64,000 bases of DNA from positions 62,001 to 126,000 of the forward strand of contig CAIMVG010000020.1 in NCBI GenBank assembly GCA_903844845.1, in the 5' to 3' direction. The translations under genes were made by a program, and so were the position numbers. Positions 7,133-15,065 of this stretch are shown in pieces (the stretch's first letter is position 1; every line of letters starts with the position of its first letter). Below the pieces are notes generated by a model that was not told the origin of the DNA, searched no databases, and saw only the letters and a list, made by a program, of their open reading frames with translations. The stretch comes from an uncultured Dehalococcoidia bacterium (GTDB taxonomy: Bacteria > Chloroflexota > Dehalococcoidia > Dehalococcoidales > UBA1222).

Positions 7133-9775
7133 TTAAGCCGGCTTGCAGGCTTTTTCTTTGACCGGAGGAGGCTTGGGGGCACCCGTTTTCACCGGCTGCA
7201 CCTTGCGGTAGACCTCGGTGAAGGGCTTTTGCTGACCTTTAACCGAAAGCAGGTCATTTTCTATCGATATCCCGAAAAGCCTTTCGTTCTCAGCCAGGTA
7301 CGGCCGTATAAGGTCCCAGTCAGCCTGGGAAAGCTCAACTATTTCACCGCCGTTCAGCTGCTCGCCCACAACCTGGCCGTGCGGGTCCCTGATGTATATC
7401 GCCCCGCCCGATGCCAGCGAGAAGAGGTTGGAACCGGGATACGGAGAGTTAAGCTCCCGCACTTTTCCTTCCTCGTCGAATTCGATTCCGTTCAGGATGA
7501 CGAAACCGCCACCTTTAAGCGGGTCGCCCGCCATGAAGGATTCTGCCAGGAAGTCCAGGCAGGTCCCGTTGATAACCATCTTGGGACGGCCCACAGCGTT
7601 GATTAAAGGCCTTCCGGCTGCATTTCCCATGATGAATACGTCTCCGCCCTTGGCGCCGTACATAAGGGTCTGGCCGACGTCTCCGAAAACGACCAGTTTG
7701 CCGCGTTTCATTATCTGCCCGAGCTGGTCCTGGGCGTTCCCGTGGACCCTGATTTCCATGCCGTCGATACCAGACGCCAGGTAATCGCCGGAACTGTCAT
7801 ACACATCTATCCGTACTCCGTCGGTTTCTTTGCCCAGGCCGCACCCAGTGAAGCGCTGCCCGCGGTATCCGTAGCAGATAAAACGGCGCCAGCCCAGCTG
7901 GAAGGCAGAGACGATAAAGCGGGCATCACATTCCGCGCCTTCAGGAGGGAAATCCCTGGCGTTTACGAGGAGTACTTTTTCATTCCCGGAGGGTGCCCTG
8001 AGATCCCCCCTGCCAAACCAGTCCAATCTGCGGTAACCGGAGACGGATCCAGTAGTAAAATCCGGTGTCCCTTCGAACAGGCGGTGTAAAGCGTCCCTGA
8101 TGATCTGGAGCACCGAGCTGCGTTTCTTGTCGCCGGTGGGATACCTGAGATCGTTCAGCGCAGTGAGGATCTCGATCGCTGCCGACCGGGCTTTATCGCT
8201 CAGACCGATGTCGGTTAATTCATGGCAGAGAAAGATGACAGACGCGTAATTCCATTTGGCCATACCGTGGATAAAATAACGCATGAAATCGGTATTGTCT
8301 GCTGCCGAAAGGGCGCTCCTGACAGCCTGCGAAATAGCATTTCGGCTCACTGGAGCGTCGTAATCGGCGGGAGGATTGAACGGTTTCTGCCCCGCAGGCA
8401 CGTTGACGGCGTCCCCGAACTTGTTCGTACAAACCAGCTTTTTGCTGCCGTCGCCCTTGCCTGAATCGCGGATGGTGAAGATGAATGCCCCGCCGTCGCT
8501 GGCGCTGCCCCCGCGGGCGTTCCAGTATTTGTCGGCCACCGGGCGGAACCTGCGGTCTTCGCGTGACAGGCTTTCGAGGGTAGAATCTACTGCCTGTTTT
8601 TCCGAACAGATAAGGCCGATCTGGACCTCGCCTTCCTGCAGGGCGAACACCTGCGGCCTGAGCATGGAGGTGTCGGTGATGCCGATCAGCTGCTTGTAAT
8701 GTTCATAGGGATTGTTGCGCGCGATGATAAAGAACCACGGCCCGTCCGGCGAGGCAGGAAGGTGAGTGGATTGGATGTGTTTATATATGCGCTGTTTCTC
8801 GGGGAGCAACTGGTCGAAATCATACTCTGATGTTGGCGCCATGGCTTCGATGATATATTCCAGCGGGTAATTAAACGTGCGGTTCCAGAGGTCGAAAAGC
8901 TGGACCGAAACCTCGGTGTCCGTGAGGAATTGGGGCTGTATATTGAATTGCCTGAGATATTCGGTGATAGCATAGTAGTTGGCGAAGTCCCCGTTATGCA
9001 CAAGGGCCTCATCCATGCCGATGAACGGGTGGGCCCCTCCCGGATGCCATACCCGGCCTTTGGTGGGATAGCGCTGGTGCGCGATCCACCCGTGGGCTTT
9101 GAAATCTTCAAGTTGATAATACTGGGCCACCTGCTCGGCATACCCTACAATCTTGAGAATCATGATATCGCGGCCGTGGGACAGCACAAACGCTTTTTTA
9201 TCAACCAGCGACGAATAGTATTTCTGATTCAGGCGGAACGAGTTTTGCGAAATGAACTCATCCTCAGCTTTGCGAACATCCATGGCACCCAGTTTGTTTT
9301 CAGAGATAAAACGGTTCAGCTCCGCCGGCTTGACCCTTGCGAAATACCGCATCACGTCAGGCGGTTTGATCTCGAGGCCTTTCACCTCGCGGAAATCGGC
9401 AAGGTGGGGCACCTCCGACGCCGAATGAACGTCGAGAAAAGGCGTGATGAATTCGGCTTCGACAGCCTGGCGCAACGAGGGATCTAGCAGGGCGACCTGT
9501 ATAAGGTAATGGCTGTCCAGCACATCCTGGGCTACGCCCAGGGATACGGCTGAAAGCCCCACTGCGGCTATACCGCCGCCTTTGCCGTTGCCGCGGTTGT
9601 GCATCTGGAAAGAGGGCTCCATTATATGGCGGCCGCTGACGGGCACGGATGCGATGAAACCTGTGACGCCGCACCCGCCTTCTTCGGCGGCTTCGGTTTC
9701 ATCGAGGCCGGACAAAGGCAGGCAAGCACGCGCGGCTAAAAGGTCGTCTATTATAGAATTGTTTTCTTGGGGCAT
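7133..9775 (-). CDS. Glutamate-synthase-like fusion: class II glutamine amidotransferase + GXGXG domain
   Basis: An 880-residue protein joining the two ends of glutamate synthase without its middle. Residues ~35-430 are a class II (Ntn) glutamine amidotransferase; the presumed nucleophile is Cys35 in EGGCGVTGF after a 34-residue propeptide, with RGNGKGGG and WIAHQRYPTKG further on. Residues ~620-800 form the GXGXG beta-helix (GKLVVFGDVGQTLMYGAKGG). The FMN/synthase domain that normally lies between is absent and is supplied by the two upstream genes. Known glutamate synthases pass ammonia from the amidotransferase to the FMN domain. It is the last gene of a six-gene operon, 8 bp after the previous one, with AGGGAAAG as Shine-Dalgarno. 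Role as a glutamate-synthase component is likely; the acceptor substrate is not proven. Confidence 0.85.
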   Translation of the reverse strand: MPQENNSIIDDLLAARACLPLSGLDETEAAEEGGCGVTGFIASVPVSGRHIMEPSFQMHNRGNGKGGGIAAVGLSAVSLGVAQDVLDSHYLIQVALLDPSLRQAVEAEFITPFLDVHSASEVPHLADFREVKGLEIKPPDVMRYFARVKPAELNRFISENKLGAMDVRKAEDEFISQNSFRLNQKYYSSLVDKKAFVLSHGRDIMILKIVGYAEQVAQYYQLEDFKAHGWIAHQRYPTKGRVWHPGGAHPFIGMDEALVHNGDFANYYAITEYLRQFNIQPQFLTDTEVSVQLFDLWNRTFNYPLEYIIEAMAPTSEYDFDQLLPEKQRIYKHIQSTHLPASPDGPWFFIIARNNPYEHYKQLIGITDTSMLRPQVFALQEGEVQIGLICSEKQAVDSTLESLSREDRRFRPVADKYWNARGGSASDGGAFIFTIRDSGKGDGSKKLVCTNKFGDAVNVPAGQKPFNPPADYDAPVSRNAISQAVRSALSAADNTDFMRYFIHGMAKWNYASVIFLCHELTDIGLSDKARSAAIEILTALNDLRYPTGDKKRSSVLQIIRDALHRLFEGTPDFTTGSVSGYRRLDWFGRGDLRAPSGNEKVLLVNARDFPPEGAECDARFIVSAFQLGWRRFICYGYRGQRFTGCGLGKETDGVRIDVYDSSGDYLASGIDGMEIRVHGNAQDQLGQIMKRGKLVVFGDVGQTLMYGAKGGDVFIMGNAAGRPLINAVGRPKMVINGTCLDFLAESFMAGDPLKGGGFVILNGIEFDEEGKVRELNSPYPGSNLFSLASGGAIYIRDPHGQVVGEQLNGGEIVELSQADWDLIRPYLAENERLFGISIENDLLSVKGQQKPFTEVYRKVQPVKTGAPKPPPVKEKACKPA

Positions 9776-9783
9776 AGCTTTCC

Positions 9784-11334
9784 CTAAATGACCAGTTTAT
9801 TCTGCGGGGCGGGTTTGTATTTGGCTCTTTCCGCCTCGTCGAGGTAATCCATGTTCACAAGCAGGTCGCTGCGGCCGACCAGTTCCCTGGTGCTTCGCAG
9901 GCCGTACTGTCTGAGTATCTCGCACCACTGCTTGCGCCAGGCCGTGTACATGTTAACGATACGCTGTTCGGCATATTCTTCGCTGATCATGCGGCCCAAT
10001 TCCGCGTCCGTCGATGCGATGCCGCGCGCGCAACCGCGCCCGCTCTCGCACTTGCCGCAGCGTATGCAGTCCAGCGCCACCAGGTCTGCCGTGCCGATAA
10101 CGACTCCGTCAGCCCCGAGAGCGATGGCCTTGGCGGCGTCAACGGCGTTCCTGATGCCCCCTGACGCGATGAGGCACACTTTCTCCCGTACGCCCTCGGC
10201 TTTGAGAAAGCGATGGATGCGCGGGATGGCGTATTCGATGGGCATCGCGATATTCTTCTTTGCGATATCCGGCGCGGCGCCGGTGCCCCCGTAGCTGCCG
10301 TCGAAATGTATGATATGGGCACCCGCGTAATAGCTGCCGACCGCCACCATGTCGGCATCGCTCGGAGTGGACACCTTGATTGAAAGCAACGCCCGTGGGT
10401 TTATCTCTTTTATCCAGTCCAGATGTTTTTTGTGGTCCTCAACGGAATATACGCTGTGGAAAGGGAACGGAGAGAACAGCGAACTGCCGACCACCGTCTC
10501 GCGCATGGCCGCGACTTCAGGGGTCACTTTATCGCCGAGCAGGTGCCCGCCGAGCCCGGGCTTGGCGCCCTGCGCGTATTTGAATTCCACGACCGGGGCG
10601 TTTTGAATGGTTTCTTCGCGCACGCCGAAAAGGCCCGTGGCTACCTGAGTGATGACATGCTCGGCGTAAGGCAGGAATTCGGGCGGGTAGCCCCCTTCCC
10701 CTGTGCAGGTCATCGTATTAAGCCGTTTGGCCGCCCTGGCCCGTCCCACGATAACGTTAAGGGCTGTCGATCCGAAAGACATGCCCCCGCCGTAGCAGGG
10801 CAAAGACAGCGTTTTCTGTGGCCTCTCGTCGCCCCTGCGGTTCAGGTCGAGGCTGGTATCGATAACTTCGTCGCTGATCTTTATATATTCGGAAGGCACA
10901 GGTGTCCGAAAACGCATCTTGTCGAAACCGCCTCCTGATGAACCGAGGCTGTATTCAAGGTCAACTTCCGGCAGGTTCCCCGTCTCTGCCATATGCCAGT
11001 GGGCAATCAGCATCTCAGGGGTCCAGCGGTAATCGCCCATGGTCTCAAGGGTCGAATTAAAGCTGACGCTGAGGGCTTTGTTCGGGCAGCGGGCGACGCA
11101 GTAATATTCGCATTTCTCGCAAGCGGTGCCGACACATCGTTCCGAGCGCGGTGGAAGGGGTTTTGCATAGCCTTCCGGCTTGATGTGGACCCCGTGCGGG
11201 CAGAGGCTGGCGCACAGGCCGCATCCGGTGCAGCGCGAATTGCGTGTGACGACAAATTTGCCTATGGGGTTTCTGAAGCGCGAAGGTGTCTCTACGGCTT
11301 CGGGCAGTGCTTTTTCAGGTTGGACCGTATTCAT
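9784..11334 (-). CDS. FMN-binding glutamate-synthase-family protein with N-terminal ferredoxin domain
   Basis: A 516-residue homologue of the GltB synthase domain. Residues ~27-90 carry two Fe-S motifs: C35-x2-C38-x2-C41-x3-C45-P, then a C-rich CEKCEYYCVARCP segment. The TIM barrel follows, with YGGGMSFGSTALN, CTGEGGYPPEF, the flavin/substrate segment GAKPGLGGHLLGDKV, SIKVST, FDGSYGGTGAAP and ASGGIRNAVD. A last cysteine group (CIRCGKCESGRGC) corresponds to the 3Fe-4S site. The start ATG 11334 (MNTVQPEKAL) lies just after the preceding stop. Catalytic residues look intact, so this is the probable active synthase subunit partnering the GATase-GXGXG protein. Archaeal-type split glutamate synthases are the closest known arrangement. 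Confidence 0.88.
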   Translation of the reverse strand: MNTVQPEKALPEAVETPSRFRNPIGKFVVTRNSRCTGCGLCASLCPHGVHIKPEGYAKPLPPRSERCVGTACEKCEYYCVARCPNKALSVSFNSTLETMGDYRWTPEMLIAHWHMAETGNLPEVDLEYSLGSSGGGFDKMRFRTPVPSEYIKISDEVIDTSLDLNRRGDERPQKTLSLPCYGGGMSFGSTALNVIVGRARAAKRLNTMTCTGEGGYPPEFLPYAEHVITQVATGLFGVREETIQNAPVVEFKYAQGAKPGLGGHLLGDKVTPEVAAMRETVVGSSLFSPFPFHSVYSVEDHKKHLDWIKEINPRALLSIKVSTPSDADMVAVGSYYAGAHIIHFDGSYGGTGAAPDIAKKNIAMPIEYAIPRIHRFLKAEGVREKVCLIASGGIRNAVDAAKAIALGADGVVIGTADLVALDCIRCGKCESGRGCARGIASTDAELGRMISEEYAEQRIVNMYTAWRKQWCEILRQYGLRSTRELVGRSDLLVNMDYLDEAERAKYKPAPQNKLVI

Positions 11335-11338
11335 AATT

Positions 11339-12745
11339 CTACTCGCAGGGAACTGTTCGCCGTCCGAAGATGGGGGCAAAACTCTCGCGTTCAAGATCTT
11401 CGAGGAAAAGGGCGCGCCCCACTTCGCCGCGCAGGCGCCGTACTTCGCGGATGCCGCAGGCACCCATGACTTCAAGAAGCTGGTTGTGCCAGGCGCCTAT
11501 AAGATTGACGATGCGCTGGCTGCCCCAGGCGGTTTCGATTTCTCCTATGGCGACAGGGCAGGAACCGCCGGTCTTGCAGAGTCCGCAAAGCCTGCATTCC
11601 AGTGCAACCAGCAGGGGGATGTCGATGACCACGCCGTCAGCGCCGCAGATGATGGACTTGGCCATGTGTTCGGCCATCGCGATCCCGCCGGAGAAAACCA
11701 GGTTAACCGTCGAGCGGAGTTTGCTGTCGATAAGCTTCTTGTGGACCTCGCGGATGAGGTCGCGCAACGGCCTGGGTGAACCTGAACCGATCTCGCGCCC
11801 GTTGTCATCGGCGTAAAAATGGATGGTATCGACACCTGCGATCGTCAACTCGAGCGCCCTCGAGGGGGCTTTTGAGTCAAGCGGCAAACCGACAGCGATG
11901 AGCAGTCCGGGTTTGAATCCGCGCAGGCGGGGGAATTCGTCTTCCACCCCGGGCGCGTCTGCGATTTCCAACATTTTACTGAGACATATTATGTCAACGT
12001 ATTCTTTGTAATCCCGGGCCGTCACCCTCGGTACCATCGTGCCATCGAAACAGTAAAATGCGGACGAATAATCCTTGGCGTCGATAAGCATCAGTGTCTG
12101 CAGCCTCTGGGCTGCAGATGCCATGGCTACGACTTCTTTTTCACTGAAAACCCCGAAAGAAGGCGGCTGAAAGAGTACGGGGATCGGTATCTCGGTTATT
12201 TCAGGCAGGGATTTGGGAAGCGAACCTTTATCATCGAAAGTCAATCTCATCGGCTTCCGTGAAAGCTCGATCGAGGTGCTGATGTACTCGCGCCCGTGGA
12301 TGCCGTCACGGGTGGGCCGCACGATCTCGGACATATCCGTCCACATCGCGTCGAATCCTGAGCCTGAGAACACACCCCTGTACCCGGCACCCGAAACCGG
12401 GATACGTCCGGTGTGAGCCTGAAACCATGTCTGGTTGATTATCTCGGGTTGCCAGTATTCGTCACCCATCAAGATATAGTCAGGGTTGACCACGCGGCTG
12501 AAGATGCCTTTGGTACATTCCTGCACGCATCGGAAACAACTCTGGCAGAGATAAAGAAATTCCGGTTCGTCCATCGTGATGACATGCTGGTAGCTGTCCT
12601 TGAAGACGTTATAAACGCATTTCTTTTTGACACACTTACTGCAGCTTCCCGCGCAGTCTTCGCGGCGTTCCACGGTAGAAAATTTACCTACCGCGGGAAA
12701 ACGCGGTGCGGTTACTTTGGTTTCGATATGATATTTCTTCGGCAT
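11339..12745 (-). CDS. Second, divergent FMN/glutamate-synthase-like Fe-S protein
   Basis: A 468-residue paralogue of the next gene. Eight N-terminal cysteines form two cluster motifs (C31, C35, C38, C43 and C67, C70, C73, C77). The C-terminal half keeps the barrel end (FSGGIAMAEHMAKSIICGADG) and a cysteine group CRLCGLCKTGGSC. The middle has diverged: the GEGG and GGTGAAP substrate/FMN motifs of the partner are missing, replaced by FQPPSFGVFSEKEV and HFYADDNGREIGSG. It is therefore probably an electron-transfer or structural partner rather than a second synthase. It is 7 bp from metF and 4 bp from its paralogue, so co-translation is expected. Confidence 0.8.
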   Translation of the reverse strand: MPKKYHIETKVTAPRFPAVGKFSTVERREDCAGSCSKCVKKKCVYNVFKDSYQHVITMDEPEFLYLCQSCFRCVQECTKGIFSRVVNPDYILMGDEYWQPEIINQTWFQAHTGRIPVSGAGYRGVFSGSGFDAMWTDMSEIVRPTRDGIHGREYISTSIELSRKPMRLTFDDKGSLPKSLPEITEIPIPVLFQPPSFGVFSEKEVVAMASAAQRLQTLMLIDAKDYSSAFYCFDGTMVPRVTARDYKEYVDIICLSKMLEIADAPGVEDEFPRLRGFKPGLLIAVGLPLDSKAPSRALELTIAGVDTIHFYADDNGREIGSGSPRPLRDLIREVHKKLIDSKLRSTVNLVFSGGIAMAEHMAKSIICGADGVVIDIPLLVALECRLCGLCKTGGSCPVAIGEIETAWGSQRIVNLIGAWHNQLLEVMGACGIREVRRLRGEVGRALFLEDLERESFAPIFGRRTVPCE

Positions 12746-12752
12746 AAGATAC

Positions 12753-13682
12753 CTATTTTGCGGGGCGCTGTGAAAGTCCTGCCGCCTTGACCAGTTCAGG
12801 AACGCGTTCTTCGGCCTCGATGGCCATGATGTGGATACCGCGTACGCCGGGGATGCTTTTTACTGCGGCGATGGTTTCGAGTGCTATGTTCATACCCTCT
12901 TCGATCGCCCGCTGGCCTGTAAAAGCGGACATGCGATCGATGACTTCCTGGGGTATGTCCATCCCTGCAACTTTAGCGGCCATGAACTGGGCCATCCTGG
13001 TTGATTTAAGCGGGGTTATGCCCGCCATGATATATACTTTTTCTGTGAGTCCTTCTTCGCGAGCCTGGCGCATCCATTCCTTGAACCGCGGCAGGTTGTA
13101 CACGCACTGGGTTTGGATAAAATCGACTCCGGCATCGATTTTCTTGGCAAGGCGCACCACGCGATAAGAGAGAGGGTCTGCAAAAGGGTTCTCTGCGGCG
13201 CCGATGAACATCTCCGGCGCCCCGATGAGCGAGAAACCGCTCATATCTTTACCCTCGTCGCGCATCACCCGAACGGCATGCACCAGGTTTAAGGAGTCGA
13301 TATCAAACACGTTCATAGCCTCCGGCTGGCTCCCAAGGCTCTGGTGGTCGCCGGAGAGGCAGAGCAGGTTGCGTATGCCGAGCGAGTAGGCCCCCATGAT
13401 GTCAGATTGAAGTGCTATCCGGTTTCGGTCGCGGGTGACCATCTGCATCACGGGCTCAACGCCAATGTCTATCAGGTGCAGGCAAGCCGCCAGGCTGCTC
13501 ATGCGGACTACCGCGGTCTGGTTGTCGGTAACATTTACCGCATCGACGCAACCCTTAAGCGTCTCCCCCTTTTTGCGGATCACACTTGCGTCCGCTCCGC
13601 GGGGCGGGCCGCATTCGGCCGTCACGGCGAATCCCCCACCTGAAAGGGTTCTTTTCAGTTTGCTCTGCCCGTCTGTTTTCAT
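12753..13682 (-). CDS. metF: Methylenetetrahydrofolate reductase MetF
   Basis: Reduces 5,10-methylene-THF to 5-methyl-THF with FAD, for methionine synthesis or the methyl branch of the Wood-Ljungdahl pathway. The 309-residue TIM barrel shows VTAECGPPRGAD (catalytic Glu), VNVTDNQTAVVRMS, the FAD-site segment NLLCLSGDHQ, GVDFIQTQCVYNL and IMAGITPLKS. It overlaps metV by 4 nt (ATGA). The pairing with metV and an MvhD-like gene is the arrangement of the acetogen-type MetVF enzyme, which takes electrons from ferredoxin- or hydrogenase-linked partners rather than simply from NAD(P)H. Confidence 0.93.
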   Translation of the reverse strand: MKTDGQSKLKRTLSGGGFAVTAECGPPRGADASVIRKKGETLKGCVDAVNVTDNQTAVVRMSSLAACLHLIDIGVEPVMQMVTRDRNRIALQSDIMGAYSLGIRNLLCLSGDHQSLGSQPEAMNVFDIDSLNLVHAVRVMRDEGKDMSGFSLIGAPEMFIGAAENPFADPLSYRVVRLAKKIDAGVDFIQTQCVYNLPRFKEWMRQAREEGLTEKVYIMAGITPLKSTRMAQFMAAKVAGMDIPQEVIDRMSAFTGQRAIEEGMNIALETIAAVKSIPGVRGIHIMAIEAEERVPELVKAAGLSQRPAK

Positions 13683-14347
13683 ATTACATGGTCCTCTCTG
13701 ACCAGGCGGCGGGGGCCGCCTGACAGGCTGGGCCGCCAGTCCTTGGCGGGAATATATCGTTTCAAATTATCGGACTGCCCGAGCAGGGTTAACCGGTCGA
13801 TGATCAGCTGCCAGGCACATTCTATATCCGGGCTGACTTCGCATTTTCCATTTTTCGACCCTCCGCAGGGTCCGTTCAAGAGGCGTTTTGAGCAGCGAGT
13901 TACCGGGCAGATTCCCCCGAATGTATCGAGTTCGCAATCTCCGCACCCCGCACACTCCTCGGTGAACAACCCAGGTTTTTCAAGCACGCCCATAAATGTT
14001 GTATTAAGGCCTGGAAGAAGCACCGCCCTGGCGAAACGGCGGGCCATCGCCTGAACACCCGCCCCGCAGGCCAGAGACAGTATCGCTTCATTTCGGCTTA
14101 CTGCCTGCGCCGACTCTTGAATAAAGGCGTCCTCGCATTGCCGTTCAACGGTAAGTTCCTCGGTACGGATAGTCTTGCCGTCCTGTCTGAAAGCCAGGCG
14201 CAACGCCGCTCCGAGCATGGCTACTTCATCTTCCCCGCCCGCAAAGCATGTTTTGACGCATGTGCCGCAGCCCAGTATCAGGACCTTTTCAAAAGGCCGC
14301 AGCATCTCTTTTATCTCGGCGAGGGGTTTCTGTTTAGCGACTATCAT
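13679..14347 (-). CDS. metV: MetV: cysteine-rich partner of methylenetetrahydrofolate reductase
   Basis: A 222-residue protein of the methylenetetrahydrofolate reductase C-terminal-domain family (MetV). The N-terminal part has CGTCVKTCFAGGEDEV. The C-terminal part carries the dense cysteine signature CAGCGDCELDTFGGICP, VTRCSKRLLNGPCGG and later ECAW. Known MetV binds Fe-S clusters and zinc and delivers electrons to MetF. It overlaps metF by 4 nt; the MvhD-like gene is 83 bp upstream. Confidence 0.9.
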   Translation of the reverse strand: MIVAKQKPLAEIKEMLRPFEKVLILGCGTCVKTCFAGGEDEVAMLGAALRLAFRQDGKTIRTEELTVERQCEDAFIQESAQAVSRNEAILSLACGAGVQAMARRFARAVLLPGLNTTFMGVLEKPGLFTEECAGCGDCELDTFGGICPVTRCSKRLLNGPCGGSKNGKCEVSPDIECAWQLIIDRLTLLGQSDNLKRYIPAKDWRPSLSGGPRRLVREDHVI

Positions 14348-14430
14348 AGATGTATCTCCATTGTAGTTGAATAGGACATTTTGAAGCTGTGACTATGGTC
14401 TCAATTCAGGCTCGGAATACGGCGCTTTGC

Positions 14431-14814
14431 CTAGCGCCCGGGGGGCAGTTCACCGAGTTGTTTAACCAGTTCCGCCGCGGTGGTTTCCATCTCATCGGCG
14501 GTTGAGTAAGCCAGTCTTTTGCCCCCGAGGCCGATTTCATCCAGTAATTGACGAACCCGGGCGACACGTTTTGCGGCGCGCGTGTCGCCGTCGACACGTT
14601 TACATTTGCCTGCAGGACACCCAACCACAATGACCCCGTCGGCTCCGGATTCAAAGGCTTTTAACAGGTAGATGTCTTTGATCATAGAAGAACACGCCAT
14701 TTTCAAATCCTGAGGGAAATATGCGGCTTTCGTTCCGGGAGGCGAAAAAACGCCCTGATTAAAGGCGTTTACGCAATAAAATATATAGATTTTTGGTTCG
14801 TCGTTACTAGTCAT
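14431..14814 (-). CDS. MvhD/FlpD-type hydrogenase iron-sulfur subunit
   Basis: A 127-residue protein of the MvhD/FlpD family, with Cys14 (IFYCVNAF), Cys41 (KMACSS), Cys66 and Cys71 (VVGCPAGKCKR). MvhD carries a 2Fe-2S cluster and shuttles electrons between a hydrogenase or formate dehydrogenase and HdrA. No HdrA or hydrogenase gene is in this window, so here it most likely feeds MetVF and/or the Fe-S glutamate-synthase-like proteins. It is the first gene of the operon, behind a leader of about 128 nt. Confidence 0.87.
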   Translation of the reverse strand: MTSNDEPKIYIFYCVNAFNQGVFSPPGTKAAYFPQDLKMACSSMIKDIYLLKAFESGADGVIVVGCPAGKCKRVDGDTRAAKRVARVRQLLDEIGLGGKRLAYSTADEMETTAAELVKQLGELPPGR

Positions 14815-14948
14815 TTCTTGTTTCTATTCATTCCCTATGTCACCCTCTGCGCTGCAACAAGAAAAGCGGCAGAATTCTTGAAGTTTTGACACACAGCGGA
14901 CTGTCAAGAAAACGGGATACGGCATACGGTTGCCGAAAAAGTGAATTC

Positions 14949-14978
14949 ACTATACTACAGGCTGAATTAGCTTGTCAA
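14949..14978 (-). promoter_or_regulatory. Strong sigma70 promoter of the mvhD-metVF-glt operon
   Basis: On the minus strand a perfect TTGACA (14978-14973), an 18-bp spacer and TATAGT (14954-14949). The start would be near 14942, giving a leader of about 128 nt before the MvhD-like ATG at 14814. Confidence 0.75.
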
Positions 14979-15007
14979 ACGTTCGCGGAATCCGACAACC
15001 CAAAATA

Positions 15008-15042
15008 AAAGGACGGGCGGCTTATGGGCCAGCCCGTCCTTT
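15008..15042 (-). terminator. Rho-independent terminator of the alanine-rich protein gene
   Basis: Stem AAAGGACGGGC with GCCCGTCCTTT; on the minus strand it is followed by TTTTATTTT. It lies 24 bp after the stop codon of the 609-residue gene and just upstream of the next operon's promoter. Confidence 0.9.
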
Positions 15043-15065
15043 CATTTTGTCGATAAAACTCTGTT

